Positions 37,343 through 46,994 of a DNA stretch of 64,000 nucleotides are shown one piece after another. The position numbers were made by a program, and so were the translations under genes. Position 1 is the first letter of the stretch. Each line of letters opens with the position of its first letter. The notes under the pieces are model-generated. The model was not told the origin of the DNA. It saw only the letters and a list, made by a program, of their open reading frames with translations, and ran no database searches. The stretch comes from Permianibacter aggregans (lineage in GTDB: Bacteria; Pseudomonadota; Gammaproteobacteria; Enterobacterales; Permianibacteraceae). The stretch is from the NCBI RefSeq assembly GCF_009756665.1, contig NZ_CP037953.1:124001-188000 (forward strand), written 5' to 3'.

Positions 37343-37681
37343 TCAGACCATGCTCAATCGCAGGGCTTGGCGTACACGTTGATATTCGCGTTCCAGCTCG
37401 GGCATTTTTTGCTGCGCGCTGCGATAATCGGCCTTTTTCAGCAGGCCTTCCAGTTGCTGAAAAAGTTGTGCCAGCGGCTCGGCACCAACATTGCCACAAC
37501 TGCCCTTCAGGCTATGGAATTCGCGTCTGGCCAGCTCATAGTCATCGCGGCCCATGGCTTCGCGGGCTCGGGTCAGGCGTTGCCGACTGTCGGTCAGAAA
37601 AGCATCGATCAATCCCTGAAATTCATCGCCGAGAATATCTTTTAATTCTTCTATCTGCTTGAGATTGATACTGTCATTCAT
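37343..37681 (-). CDS. hptB: HptB-like histidine phosphotransfer protein
   Basis: 112 residues, a free-standing Hpt domain with phospho-His56 (RREFHSLKGSCGNVGAEPLA). Its start overlaps the end of the response-regulator gene by 8 bases (ATGAATGA), so the two are coupled. In Pseudomonas aeruginosa HptB passes phosphate from hybrid kinases to HsbR, which controls HsbA and through it motility and biofilm. The same trio (here hsbA, hsbR, hptB in transcription order) lies between fliJ and fliK. No kinase for it is in the window except CheA and FlrB, which serve other regulators. The symbol is by homology and context. Confidence 0.85.
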   Translation of the reverse strand: MNDSINLKQIEELKDILGDEFQGLIDAFLTDSRQRLTRAREAMGRDDYELARREFHSLKGSCGNVGAEPLAQLFQQLEGLLKKADYRSAQQKMPELEREYQRVRQALRLSMV

Positions 37682-39389
37682 CGTGGATATCTACCTGTCG
37701 CCACCGGTATTGAATCGCCACGGTATTTCCGTTACCAGAGTACTCCACTCGTTCACATAAACGGGAAAGTAGGCCGACCCCCCGGCCGGCATAGCCGCGC
37801 AGGTTTTCCAGCGGTCGGTTCAGCCTGTCAGCATAGTCGAAGCCCTGGCCGCTGTCATGGATTTGAATTTCCAGCGTCCCGCCATCCAGTTTAGGACAAT
37901 GCCGGCAAAACACCTCAATCCGCCCTGAATCCAGTGCCATTAATTTTTCATGGCGAAGCCGATAGTACTCGGCGAAGCCGTCGGACGACCGTTTCAGGGC
38001 TGAATCGAGTTGCAACACGCCATGCTCCAGGGCATTCGAATACAGCTCGGCGAGAATGGCAAACACTTGCCCGCGATGAACGCGCAAACCCGGGATCTGC
38101 ATCAGTACATCAAGCAACACCGGCAACGGGTCTGACTCGCGAAGCGCCTGCGCCTGCAGCGTCAGCGCAAACGAGAAATCTTTGGGTCCGTGACGCTCGT
38201 TCTTGTCAGCGATAGCCGGCCGGCCTTGCATTTGTTCGGGAACGATCAACACTTCCAGCGCGGTTGCATCATCGCTGCCGCTGGTACCAGCACAAAAGCG
38301 GCCAATTTCGCTCAGTAGCTCATTAATGATGACCTGATTGTTGCTGACCGTTCCGACACATTGCAGCATGCGCTCTTCGCCGAATTGCTCGTCGTTGGCG
38401 TTGCTGCATTCGGTCATGCCGTCGGAGTAGACCAGCAGGCGATCATGCTCTTCAAAGCCAATGGTCTCGACGATAGCGCGAAAGCGGTCGTCGTCAGTGA
38501 TGCCAAGCGGCAGATGTGTCGAGCGGAACTGAGCGACTACGCCCTGCCCGTCTCGCCACAACAAGCCGTTCGGCATGCCGCCATTCCAGACCCGCACCAC
38601 CGACTCGCGAATGTCGATTTCGGCGGCGAAGGCACAACAGAACACACCGACGGGCAATAACTCGCAAAGCCGACTATTCATCGCGCTGACAATATCGCTG
38701 AGTGCAAAGCCGCGTCCGGTCATGTCATAAAACAATTCCGAAATCGGCATGGCACCAATGGCCGCTGGCAAACCATGGCCAGTGAAATCACCGAGGAAAA
38801 CGTGCACACCACCGCCAGGCTTCTCGGCCGCCAGCAAGACATCGCCATTGAAAATATGCAGCGAAGAAAGATGATGATAAATGAACGGCGCATCGAGACA
38901 GCCTGGATGGGCAATACGATCGAAAATCGCTTTTGCCTGCTGCTGTTCGCGTTCCATCCGCTTCTGGTGTTTACGGATCTGGTCACGCTGATGCGAGACG
39001 GTTTTGTACAGCTGTTGAATGCGACGCAGCGCCCGCAGCTTGGCGTGCAGAATATCTTTCTGATAAGGCTTGGTCAGAAAATCATCGCCACCGACTTCGA
39101 GACAACGCGTCAGCGCATCAACGTCGGTCATCGCGGTCAAAAAAACGATGGGTACCAGGCGTTCATCACTGAGTGCCTTGATTCGACTGGCAGCACCATA
39201 GCCGTCGAGATTCGGCATCATCAAATCAAGCAGCACGATGTCCGGCTGCTCGGTCATGAATAAATCCACGGCCTGCAAACCGTCTTCGGCAGTGATGACT
39301 TCATGCCCTTCGCGCGCCAGCAAGGCTTTCAGGATGATCCGATCGCTGTAATTATCGTCGGCGATCAAAATGCGCAGGTGTTCAGCCAT
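37674..39389 (-). CDS. hsbR: HsbR-like response regulator with PP2C phosphatase and anti-sigma kinase domains
   Basis: 571 residues, three domains. Receiver (about 1-125) with Asp55 (DIVLLDLMMPNLDG) and Lys in FLTKPYQ; a coiled linker; SpoIIE-type PP2C phosphatase (about 180-390) with metal-site aspartates in VHVFLGDFTGHGLPAAIGAM, DRLLVYSDGMTEC and SGSDDATALEV. A C-terminal GHKL/anti-sigma-type ATPase region follows (about 430-571; FAILAELYSNALEHGVLQLD, then YAGRGVGLLSRLCERVEY). This is the partner-switching architecture of HsbR, which phosphorylates or dephosphorylates HsbA. Regulates motility versus attachment in Pseudomonas; here placed in the flagellar operon. ATG 39389. Confidence 0.88.
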   Translation of the reverse strand: MAEHLRILIADDNYSDRIILKALLAREGHEVITAEDGLQAVDLFMTEQPDIVLLDLMMPNLDGYGAASRIKALSDERLVPIVFLTAMTDVDALTRCLEVGGDDFLTKPYQKDILHAKLRALRRIQQLYKTVSHQRDQIRKHQKRMEREQQQAKAIFDRIAHPGCLDAPFIYHHLSSLHIFNGDVLLAAEKPGGGVHVFLGDFTGHGLPAAIGAMPISELFYDMTGRGFALSDIVSAMNSRLCELLPVGVFCCAFAAEIDIRESVVRVWNGGMPNGLLWRDGQGVVAQFRSTHLPLGITDDDRFRAIVETIGFEEHDRLLVYSDGMTECSNANDEQFGEERMLQCVGTVSNNQVIINELLSEIGRFCAGTSGSDDATALEVLIVPEQMQGRPAIADKNERHGPKDFSFALTLQAQALRESDPLPVLLDVLMQIPGLRVHRGQVFAILAELYSNALEHGVLQLDSALKRSSDGFAEYYRLRHEKLMALDSGRIEVFCRHCPKLDGGTLEIQIHDSGQGFDYADRLNRPLENLRGYAGRGVGLLSRLCERVEYSGNGNTVAIQYRWRQVDIHDE

Positions 39390-39451
39390 GACGCGCCCTC
39401 ACCCCGGCCAATACGCAGTGGCGGAGCGTTTCATGGTCGGCAAAACACCGC

Positions 39452-39757
39452 TCAGGAAATACGAAACAACTGCTCAAAATTGGAAATGGTCAGGATTTTC
39501 CTGACATCGGGATTGCAGTTGGTGATTTGAATTCTGGCGCTGTCGCCACCGGCGTAGTCTCGCAGTAGCAGCAGCATGCCGAGCGCGGAGCTATCCAGAT
39601 AGGTGGCATCCTTTAAATCGATGATAAAACTTCTGGGCTTGTTTTCCGGCTTTTCGTAAATGTCGCGAAATTGCTGATGAGCACTGAAATCGAAGCGGCC
39701 GGCAACGTGAATGGTCAGTTCACTTCCGTCGGCATTGACACTACTGGTAATGGTCAT
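39452..39757 (-). CDS. hsbA: HsbA-like anti-sigma-factor antagonist (STAS domain)
   Basis: 101 residues, a single STAS domain (ELTIHVAGRFDFSAHQQFRD, then RSFIIDLKDATYLDSSALGM). The phosphorylatable serine is in LDSSALG (Ser56 or Ser57). In Pseudomonas HsbA binds FlgM when unphosphorylated, freeing FliA, and HsbR sets its state. The frame is open 41 codons upstream, but that part is not STAS-like; ATG 39757 has GGGAG 11 bases upstream and is the family start. 62 bases before hsbR, 228 after fliJ, so it may have its own promoter; I saw no clear sigma-54 or sigma-28 site there. Confidence 0.85.
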   Translation of the reverse strand: MTITSSVNADGSELTIHVAGRFDFSAHQQFRDIYEKPENKPRSFIIDLKDATYLDSSALGMLLLLRDYAGGDSARIQITNCNPDVRKILTISNFEQLFRIS

Positions 39758-39985
39758 CTGTTGCTTAACTCCCGAACCTACCCCTGACCCAAATGGCTCC
39801 ACCGACAACACCGCCACCAAACCTTGGTAACGATAGCGGTTGCAAACGATGGCTTCCAGTACCCACGAGCAAGCCTGCACGGCTGTACGCTGAGCTTAAA
39901 GGAATATAGACCAATCCGGTTTCAGATGTGGCGACAGTCGAATTTTTTTGCGCCGGAAAACTGACGTTGGCGTCGGGGGTAATCA

Positions 39986-40432
39986 TTAACCCTGACGTTT
40001 CAGGGTGCTTTGTCGGGCGCTGAGCTCGTCGGTTGAAGCCTGCTCACGCTTGTCGCGTGCGGCCGACTCATTTTTCTTCATTTGCTCCACAGCATTGTCG
40101 AGCGCAATGGCCTTACCGGAGCGCTGGCGGTAATGGTGCACCTGCCGGCTGACGTGTTGTTCAGCGCCTTTGAGCCGGTCGCGCTGCTGGGCGATAGCCC
40201 GGTCAAGTTGGGTAATGAATGATTGAAACTGCTGCAACGCCAAGCCGGCCAAGCCCGCCCGACCTCGACGCTGGAAATCCGCCAGATACTCCTGTTTGTA
40301 CTGAATGAGTTCCTCCAAGCGTTTGTTCTCCGCCGCCACGGAAGCGCGCGCGTCCCCAAGCTGGCGGGCCGCTTGCTGCTTCTGTTGACCAGCCATTTTG
40401 GCAATTGGGGCCATACGTTCCGAGCGATTCAT
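39986..40432 (-). CDS. fliJ: Flagellar export chaperone FliJ
   Basis: 148 residues, nearly all coiled coil (AEKNKRLEELIQYKQEYLAD-like, then RDRLKGAEQHVSRQVHHYRQ and REKREQASTDELSA-like stretches). Basic N-terminus and QFQSFITQLDRAIAQQ fit FliJ. Two ATGs are adjacent; AGGAG is six bases from the second (40432), which I use. FliJ sits in the FliI hexamer as a gamma-like stalk and recycles chaperones. Between fliI and hsbA. Confidence 0.85.
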   Translation of the reverse strand: MNRSERMAPIAKMAGQQKQQAARQLGDARASVAAENKRLEELIQYKQEYLADFQRRGRAGLAGLALQQFQSFITQLDRAIAQQRDRLKGAEQHVSRQVHHYRQRSGKAIALDNAVEQMKKNESAARDKREQASTDELSARQSTLKRQG

Positions 40433-40447
40433 CATTCACTCCTGGCG

Positions 40448-41821
40448 TTAACGGGTGGAGGCCGGCAAGCTCGCCGGCTCTTGCTGAATCAGCGCCATCA
40501 ACTGCTCCAGACTTTGCTCGTAGGTAACCTGCTCATCAAAATCCTGACGCAGAAAATCATTGATCGATGGCAGCATCGCTATCGCTTCATCAATGGCGTT
40601 ATCGGAGCCAGCCTGATAAGCCCCGACACTGATCAAATCGCGATTCTGTTGATAAATACCATAGATCTGTTTGATGGCGAGCGCCGCCAATTGTTGCTGG
40701 CGCTCGGTGATTTGCGGCATCGCCCGGCTGATGGAGGCTTCAATATCGATCGCCGGGTAATGGCCGCTTTCGGCCAGGCGGCGCGACAGCACGATATGGC
40801 CGTCAAGAATCGCCCGCGCGGCATCGGCGATCGGGTCTTGTTGATCGTCGCCTTCGGTCAACACCGTGTAAAACGCCGTGATCGAACCAGCACCCTTGGT
40901 GGCGTTGCCAGCCCGCTCAACCAGCACCGGCAATTTGGCAAATACCGAAGGCGGATAACCTTTGGTCGCCGGCGGCTCGCCAACCGCGAGCGCGATTTCC
41001 CGTTGCGCCTGACAGTAACGGGTCAACGAATCCATCAACAGCAAAACGTTCTTGCCCTGGTCGCGAAAATGTTCGGCGATGGTTGTCGCCACTTGCGCAC
41101 CCTGCAAACGCAGCAGCGGCGGATTATCGGCCGGCACCGCGACGACAACGGCGCGCTGCAAACCTTCTTCACCGAGAATATGCTCGATGAACTCTTTCAC
41201 TTCGCGTCCGCGCTCGCCGATCAACCCAACGACAATGACATCAGCGCTGGTGAACTTGGTCATCATACCGAGCAACATGCTTTTACCAACGCCGGAGCCG
41301 GCAAAAAGCCCCATGCGCTGACCGCGACCAACGGCCATCAAGGCGTTGATGGCGCGCACTCCAACATCGAGCGGTTCTTCAATCGGATGCCGATGCAACG
41401 GATTGATCGGTTTGCCAATCAGTGAACGACGGTGACCGATGATCGCTTCCCTGTTGTCAATCGGGCGGCCTTCGCCATCAAGAATGCGGCCGAGCAATTC
41501 ATCGCCAACCAAAATTTCTGCGGCTTCTTCCGAAGGAAAAACGGTGGCGCCCGGACCAAGCCCATGCAGATCCGCGGTTGGCATCAAATACAGTCTATCG
41601 CCAGAAAAGCCGACCACTTCAGCTCGATGCAAGCGGCCATCATGACCGCGAATCAAACAACGCCCACCGACAGGAAGCTGACAACCCACAGCTTCCAACG
41701 TCAAGCCAACCATGCGCACCAAACGACCTTCGATTTTCAAACCGGGCGAACTCGGCACTCGCGCCTTCATCCGGCTCAGGCGTTCGCCAAATGAGCGCCG
41801 TTCAACTGTCGTCGCTGGCAC
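40448..41821 (-). CDS. fliI: Flagellar export ATPase FliI
   Basis: 457 residues. F1-ATPase-beta-like: Walker [18 protein letters not shown], then [20 protein letters not shown], Walker [21 protein letters not shown] and [19 protein letters not shown]. Energises or primes type III export with FliH and FliJ. The frame stays open inside fliH to a codon at 41881, and ATG 41839 is also available, but GTG 41821 has GGAGG exactly five bases upstream and gives the usual N-terminus and length, so I use it (20-base overlap with fliH). Confidence 0.94.
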   Translation of the reverse strand: MPATTVERRSFGERLSRMKARVPSSPGLKIEGRLVRMVGLTLEAVGCQLPVGGRCLIRGHDGRLHRAEVVGFSGDRLYLMPTADLHGLGPGATVFPSEEAAEILVGDELLGRILDGEGRPIDNREAIIGHRRSLIGKPINPLHRHPIEEPLDVGVRAINALMAVGRGQRMGLFAGSGVGKSMLLGMMTKFTSADVIVVGLIGERGREVKEFIEHILGEEGLQRAVVVAVPADNPPLLRLQGAQVATTIAEHFRDQGKNVLLLMDSLTRYCQAQREIALAVGEPPATKGYPPSVFAKLPVLVERAGNATKGAGSITAFYTVLTEGDDQQDPIADAARAILDGHIVLSRRLAESGHYPAIDIEASISRAMPQITERQQQLAALAIKQIYGIYQQNRDLISVGAYQAGSDNAIDEAIAMLPSINDFLRQDFDEQVTYEQSLEQLMALIQQEPASLPASTR

Positions 41822-42488
41822 GGTCGCCTCCAAGCACATGGGCAACAATACCGGCGACACGAGCATCGATACTGGCATCAATCGCTGAATCGTCGGTGGT
41901 TACTTTGCAACCACCACGCTGCATCGATGGGTCTTCACTGATTTGCCATTCGCGCGAATCACTTTGCTCCATCGCAAACACTTTGCGAATGAATGCCGCG
42001 TCTTCCGGATGCAGACGAATCCGTATCGTTTGTTGGTTCATCGGCAGCAAGGCCACGGCTTCGCGCACCACGGCAACAATTTCACCGGGATTGGTGCGCA
42101 GTTCGCGACGGATCACCTGTTTGGCAACACTGAAGGCCAGCTCGGCCAAGGCTTGTTCGGTTTCATCATCGCGATCAGCCAGCGGCTTCTGCAAGGCGTT
42201 GAACAAGGTTTCAAACTGCTGACGGTATTGATCAAACTGGCTCTGGAGTTTTTTTTCCAGCTCTTCTCTTGCTTGCTTTTCGCCAGTTTGCCGCCCTTCT
42301 TTCAGGCCCTGCTCAAAACCTTCCTGTCGCGCCTGCTCACGAATCGCCTGCAGCGCTTCGGCAGTCAGATGACCGGTGCTGCGTTTGGTTTGCACATCAC
42401 CGAGCGCGTTGTGTTCGACTGAGTCTTGCTCGCCCAGTGTCGGCATGCGCCACAGGCGAACCTTGTCGTCGTGTTCAGCGGCCGCCAT
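41802..42488 (-). CDS. fliH: Flagellar assembly protein FliH
   Basis: 228 residues. The N-terminal region is variable; a long helical middle carries GxxxG-like spacing ([40 protein letters not shown]). The C-terminal domain resembles V/F-ATPase subunit E ([20 protein letters not shown] onwards, [14 protein letters not shown]-type strand). Stator of the FliI ATPase. A TTG four codons earlier is in frame, but ATG 42488 has GGAG six bases upstream. 36 bases after fliG, overlapping fliI. Confidence 0.88.
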   Translation of the reverse strand: MAAAEHDDKVRLWRMPTLGEQDSVEHNALGDVQTKRSTGHLTAEALQAIREQARQEGFEQGLKEGRQTGEKQAREELEKKLQSQFDQYRQQFETLFNALQKPLADRDDETEQALAELAFSVAKQVIRRELRTNPGEIVAVVREAVALLPMNQQTIRIRLHPEDAAFIRKVFAMEQSDSREWQISEDPSMQRGGCKVTTDDSAIDASIDARVAGIVAHVLGGDRASDDS

Positions 42489-42524
42489 GTCCGACTCCAA
42501 TCCTCTTCACGCGCGTCGTACTCA

Positions 42525-43589
42525 TCAAATCATCGCCTCGCCGCTACCGCCCAGCACAATTTCACCGGCATCCGCCATACGACGGGCAACGGTCAATACT
42601 TCTTTCTGGGCATTTTCGACATCGCTCAGTTTGACTGGCCCCATCGATTCCAGATCTTCGCGCATCAATTCCGCCGCGCGTTTCGACATGTTCTTGAAGA
42701 TTTTTTCCCGCAGATTTTCGTCGGCGCCTTTCAATGCAAGCAGCAGGACATCGGTGGATACTTCGCGCAGCAATGACTGAATGCCGCGATCATCGACATC
42801 CATCAAGTTGTCGAACACGAACATCAAATCCTGAATCCGTTGCGCCAGTTCCTCGTCGACATCTTTCATCTGTTCCATCAGCGCGCTCTGCACGCTGCCG
42901 TCGAGGTAGTTCATGATGTCAGCGGTGCGCTTGGTGCCGCCCAGACTGGCTGACTTCGAACTCGTCTGGCCGGAAAGCTGGCGCTCCATGATGAAGTTCA
43001 ACTCCTGCAGCGCCGCCGGTTGCACCGACTCCAGGCTGGCAATACGCATCGACAAATCGAGCCGGACTTTTTCCGGGAACATTTTCAGAATTTCCGCCGA
43101 CTGATCCGGATCAAGATACGCCAGGACGATGGTTTGGATTTGCGGGTGTTCAAAACGAATCAAATCGGCGACAGCACGTGAGTCCATCCATTTCAGGGTG
43201 TCCAAACCTTTGGTGCTGGCACCGGCCAGAATTCGATCACAGAGTGCATCGGCCTTGTCTGTGCCGAGCGCCGAGCGCAGTGTTTTACGAATGTAATCTT
43301 CAGTACCGATGCCGATGCCGGTTTGCCGTTCGACTTCGCCAAGAAAACTGCCGACTACGCCGTCAACATCGTTGCGTTCGACATTTTTCACTGAAGCCAT
43401 CGCCAAACCCAGGCGCTGCACTTCCTTTGGTCCCATGTGCTTCAGTACCTGGGCTGCGGCTTCTTCGCCCATACTCAATAACAGAATCGCCGCGCGTTCC
43501 GTTCTCGAAAAGCGCGTCAACTCCTGCGATTTTTTCTCGCCTTCAGCAGACTTGTCACCGGCCTTTTCCAGTGCTTTCGACTCAGCCAT
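42525..43589 (-). CDS. fliG: Flagellar motor switch protein FliG
   Basis: 354 residues. N-terminal FliF-binding domain (SRTERAAILLLSMGEEAAAQ), middle domain with EHPQ motif (IRFEHPQIQTIVLAYLDPDQ) and C-terminal torque domain (MFVFDNLMDVDDRGIQSLLR, with the charged helix ADENLREKIFKNMSKRAAEL). An extra 24-residue charged N-terminus (ALEKAGDKSAEGEKKSQEL) precedes the family start. It overlaps fliF by 8 bases (ATGGCTGA), so coupled. Confidence 0.95.
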   Translation of the reverse strand: MAESKALEKAGDKSAEGEKKSQELTRFSRTERAAILLLSMGEEAAAQVLKHMGPKEVQRLGLAMASVKNVERNDVDGVVGSFLGEVERQTGIGIGTEDYIRKTLRSALGTDKADALCDRILAGASTKGLDTLKWMDSRAVADLIRFEHPQIQTIVLAYLDPDQSAEILKMFPEKVRLDLSMRIASLESVQPAALQELNFIMERQLSGQTSSKSASLGGTKRTADIMNYLDGSVQSALMEQMKDVDEELAQRIQDLMFVFDNLMDVDDRGIQSLLREVSTDVLLLALKGADENLREKIFKNMSKRAAELMREDLESMGPVKLSDVENAQKEVLTVARRMADAGEIVLGGSGEAMI

Positions 43590-45234
43590 CTTGCTCTATC
43601 CAATTCTTCACAACTTGTGCCACCAGTTGCGGGTCTGATTGCACTACCGCTTTGGCCCGGGTCACAGAATCAAGTTCCGTGCTGACCGGCGGGGGCAGGC
43701 TCAGACTATCGGGTTGCGACAAGCTGACTCTATCTGGGGGTAACCCTTCAATCATAGGCAAAGAATCGGTAATCGGCGCAGCGCGCGGCGGCGAGGTCAG
43801 GCGACGCATGACCGGACTTAGTACGCCGAAAATAAACGCCAGTGCAATAAGCAGTGCGATCGCTGGTTTCAGCATCAACTGGAACCAAGGTTGCTCCCAA
43901 AACGGCAACTCCATTGGCGCTTCCGGCACATCGACACGAACAAACGGAAAGCTTTGAATCTCGACCAAATCGCCACGCTGCACGTCGTAGCCTATCGCGT
44001 TGCGTACCAGTTTGGCGATGTTGTCGAGTTCGGCTTGTGCCCGTGGTGTGCGCTGCGCTTGTTCGCCAGCGGCGGCGGGCGCGCCTTCAACGTAATCGAG
44101 CCCGACCGAGGCGGTGATGCGCTTGACCATGCCAATCTGATTGCGGGTATGGGAAATGGTGGTATCCACTTCGTAATTGCGCTCGGCTTCACTGCGCACG
44201 CGGGCATTGTTGTTGGCCGCGGCAACAGCACCTGGTGCTGCTGCAGTAGCCACTTCAGGAGCCACTGCCGGCACCGGCGGTTGATTGGTCAACGCCCCTG
44301 GCACTCCAGCAGTGCCGGCATCAGCGTTCGATTCATTCAAGGTGCGTTCGGAGCGGACCACGCTCAGCTCCGGATTGAACACTTTCTGTGTTGATTCCGA
44401 CTGACTGAAATCCATATCAACATGGACTTCAACGGTGTACTTGCCCATGCCGACGATCGGCTCCAACAAGCGCTCGATTTTTCGTTGCAGCACTTCCGAA
44501 CGTTTGCGGCTTTCAGCGAATTCGCGACTGGACATGATTTCATCACGCGACATGCTGCCGCTATGATGCAAGCGGCCGAACTGATCGGTGATGGTTACGC
44601 GCGAAGAATCGAGATTAGGCACACTACCAGCGACCAGATCGACCATTGCCCGCACTTGTTCTGGATCGAGTGTGCGCTGTCCGGTCAAATTCAATAATAC
44701 AGAGGCGCTCGGTTTTTCCGAGTCACGAACAAAAACCGCTTCTTTTGGCAATGCCAAATGCACTTCCGCCGCACGCACACCGGAAAACTGTTCGATGGTG
44801 CGCGCCAGTTTCAATTCCTGCGAACGCAGCAAACGCGCCTGCTCCAGACGCTGGCTGACACTGAAACCGGAATCTTTCGACAAATACGCATCGGCTTGGC
44901 CGGCGCCTACCTCAATGCCCTGGCCGCTCAATTGCATTTGCACCCGCTGGTATTCATCCTGCGGCACCATGATCGTGCCGTCCGGCTCCAAGCGATAGGG
45001 AATTCTTTGTGCTTCCAGTTGCGAAATAATTTCCAGTGCTTGCGCGCGTTCAACTTGGCCGAGCGGTCGCATCAGTGGCTCTTTCAACCAGATCACCACC
45101 ATGATGCCCAGTGCAACACTGGCCGCCAGACCAATCAAAATGCCGAGCTGGCGCAATACATTCAAGTTGCTCAAGTTGCCCAGCGCACCGCCACCAAAAC
45201 CGGGCAGGTTCGGCGCTGCATTTGCTTCTGCCAT
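43582..45234 (-). CDS. fliF: Flagellar MS-ring protein FliF
   Basis: 550 residues. Two membrane helices (about 30-50 and 450-470), the first after an Asn/Gly-rich start. Ring-building motifs: LISQLEAQRIPYRLEP-like RBM1 (EIISQLEAQRIPYRLEPDGT), then LEQARLLRSQELKLARTIEQ and SRVTITDQFGRLHHSGSM. The extended periplasmic loop between about 290 and 350 is Ala/Pro/Val-rich. The C-terminus (VAQVVKNWIEQDG) is the FliG-binding tail. 11 bases after fliE. Confidence 0.95.
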   Translation of the reverse strand: MAEANAAPNLPGFGGGALGNLSNLNVLRQLGILIGLAASVALGIMVVIWLKEPLMRPLGQVERAQALEIISQLEAQRIPYRLEPDGTIMVPQDEYQRVQMQLSGQGIEVGAGQADAYLSKDSGFSVSQRLEQARLLRSQELKLARTIEQFSGVRAAEVHLALPKEAVFVRDSEKPSASVLLNLTGQRTLDPEQVRAMVDLVAGSVPNLDSSRVTITDQFGRLHHSGSMSRDEIMSSREFAESRKRSEVLQRKIERLLEPIVGMGKYTVEVHVDMDFSQSESTQKVFNPELSVVRSERTLNESNADAGTAGVPGALTNQPPVPAVAPEVATAAAPGAVAAANNNARVRSEAERNYEVDTTISHTRNQIGMVKRITASVGLDYVEGAPAAAGEQAQRTPRAQAELDNIAKLVRNAIGYDVQRGDLVEIQSFPFVRVDVPEAPMELPFWEQPWFQLMLKPAIALLIALAFIFGVLSPVMRRLTSPPRAAPITDSLPMIEGLPPDRVSLSQPDSLSLPPPVSTELDSVTRAKAVVQSDPQLVAQVVKNWIEQDG

Positions 45235-45245
45235 ACGTTGCTACC

Positions 45246-45569
45246 TCAGATCGGCATATTCATGATGTCTTGATACGCCGACACCAGACGATTACGCACT
45301 TGCACCGTTGCCTGAAACGCCACGCTGGCTTTCTGGCTGGCAATCATTGCTTGCACCAGACTGACACTTTTGTCGCCCATTTCCACCCGGCGCTGCAAAT
45401 CCGATGATTGCATCTGCAGTTGATTGACGTTGTCCAGCGCTTTGCCCATCAGGTCGCCAAACTGGCCAACCGGCGTCGTGCTTTTCGCCGCTTCCGGCTT
45501 CTGATTGGCGGCAGCAGCGGCCATCGCGCGGAGTTCATGCAGCAGCAATTGGTTGCCTGCAATTTTCAT
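45246..45569 (-). CDS. fliE: Flagellar hook-basal body protein FliE
   Basis: 107 residues. Conserved C-terminal pattern (MGDKSVSLVQAMIASQKASV, AFQATVQVRNRLVSAYQDIM) that links the MS ring to the rod; N-terminus Ala-rich. Two ATGs are adjacent (45572 and 45569); AGGAG is six bases before the second, which I use. Start of the fliE-F-G-H-I-J unit. No good sigma-54 site was found in the short gap behind it, so it may depend on a promoter inside or before flrC. Confidence 0.92.
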   Translation of the reverse strand: MKIAGNQLLLHELRAMAAAAANQKPEAAKSTTPVGQFGDLMGKALDNVNQLQMQSSDLQRRVEMGDKSVSLVQAMIASQKASVAFQATVQVRNRLVSAYQDIMNMPI

Positions 45570-45605
45570 CATGTTCTCCTGATTAGTGGTTTATTGTCGA
45601 AATCA

Positions 45606-45643
45606 CGTAGGTTGGGCTTCGCTACGCTCAGCGCCAACCTACG
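45606..45643. repeat. Inverted repeat between flrC and fliE
   Basis: CGTAGGTTGG (45606-45615) and CCAACCTACG (45634-45643) form a perfect 10-base stem across a GC-rich loop that overlaps the flrC stop. Could end flrBC transcription or be an intergenic repeat; no T-run in either direction. Confidence 0.5.
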
Positions 45644-46982
45644 CATCTGGCACCTCGTAACCGAGATCACGCATACGGGCAATTTTGTAACGCAGCGTGC
45701 GCGGGCTCATGCCGAGCTGACGCGCCAGCGTTTCACGGGTTTGGTCAGTATCTTTCAAAGCCATCAGAATGCGTTCGTATTCGATACGGCGCACGGCATC
45801 ACCAAGTGTCGCATCATTGACGCCCGGTTGCGATGAAGTGACTTGTTCTTCCTGATGGAAGCTCAGCTGAAAATCTTCGGCTGACAGTTCTCGGCCGGCT
45901 TGCAGAATCAACGCACGTTGCACGGCGTTATCGAGCTCACGGACGTTTCCTGGCCAGTTGTATGCAGTCAATGCCTGCTTTGCCGAATCCAATAACATCG
46001 GCACCGGACGTGAGGCACGCTGGGCGTGACGGTTCAGCAAATGTTCGGTCATTGGCACGATGTCACCTGGACGCTCGGCCAGCGAAAGGCATTTGATCGG
46101 AAACACATTCAGACGGAAATACAAATCCTCGCGGAAACGATTGGCGCGCACCTCTTCGCGCATATTGCGGTTCGATGTCGCTATCACCCGGACATCGAGC
46201 GGAATCGCTTTGCGGCCACCGAGACGCTCGACTTCGCGTTCCTGCAATACCCGTAACAACTTCGCTTGCAAGCCCAAATCCATTTCGGAAATTTCATCGA
46301 GCAGCAGCGTGCCGCCTTGAGCTTGTTCGAATTTGCCAGGGCAGGCCTGATGGGCACCGGTGAAAGCGCCTTTTTCATAGCCAAACAAAGTTGCTTCCAG
46401 CATGTTTTCCGGAATCGCCGCACAATTGATCGCGACAAAAGCTTGATTGGCGCGCGCCGATTGTTGATGAATGAATCGCGCCAACACTTCCTTGCCTACG
46501 CCACTTGGGCCAGTCAGCATCACGGTGGCATCGGAACCGGCAACACGTTCAGCCAGTTGCAGCACTTCCTTGCTGCGCGGATCGGCAGCAACCGGTTTGT
46601 TACCGGCTTGCGTGTCATTGACGTAGAGATTCAGCAGCTCGACCAGATTGTCCGGGTCAAACGGTTTTTGCAGGTAATCGGTGGCGCCATCCTGCATCGC
46701 TTTGACGGCATTGCCGACATTGCCGAATGCGGTCATCAGCACCACTGGCAAATCGCCAAGCTCGCGGCGAACGAAGTGCAGCAAATCATGGCCGGTCCGT
46801 TCGCCTTGCAAATGCCAATCGGACAACACGAGTTTTGGTTTTTGTTGTCGCAACAAAACAGCGGCATCTTCCATCGAGTGCGCGCTGCGCACATCGAAAC
46901 CGGCAGTCTCCAGGGTATCGACGACCGCTTCGCAAAGCGCCATATCGTCTTCAACCACCAGTACGGAACGTTCAGAAATCAT
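45639..46982 (-). CDS. flrC: Flagellar sigma-54 response regulator FlrC (FleR)
   Basis: 447 residues. Receiver with Asp55 (KLVLSDWHLQGERTG); AAA+ domain with Walker A GPSGVGKEVLARF (about 158) and the sigma-54-contact motif GAFTGAH (205-210), Walker B GGTLLLDEISEMDLG; C-terminal Fis-type helix-turn-helix (TRETLARQLGMSPRTLRYKI). Phosphorylated by FlrB, it activates sigma-54 genes for the hook and basal body. 12 bases after flrB. The fliE gene follows 69 bases downstream. Confidence 0.94.
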   Translation of the reverse strand: MISERSVLVVEDDMALCEAVVDTLETAGFDVRSAHSMEDAAVLLRQQKPKLVLSDWHLQGERTGHDLLHFVRRELGDLPVVLMTAFGNVGNAVKAMQDGATDYLQKPFDPDNLVELLNLYVNDTQAGNKPVAADPRSKEVLQLAERVAGSDATVMLTGPSGVGKEVLARFIHQQSARANQAFVAINCAAIPENMLEATLFGYEKGAFTGAHQACPGKFEQAQGGTLLLDEISEMDLGLQAKLLRVLQEREVERLGGRKAIPLDVRVIATSNRNMREEVRANRFREDLYFRLNVFPIKCLSLAERPGDIVPMTEHLLNRHAQRASRPVPMLLDSAKQALTAYNWPGNVRELDNAVQRALILQAGRELSAEDFQLSFHQEEQVTSSQPGVNDATLGDAVRRIEYERILMALKDTDQTRETLARQLGMSPRTLRYKIARMRDLGYEVPDA

Positions 46983-46994
46983 GCCTGCACCTCA

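Noticed and set aside
40223-41425. 400-codon open frame antisense to fliI and fliJ
   Set aside because: Long only because of codon use on the opposite strand of conserved fliI; no ribosome-binding site and no family similarity.
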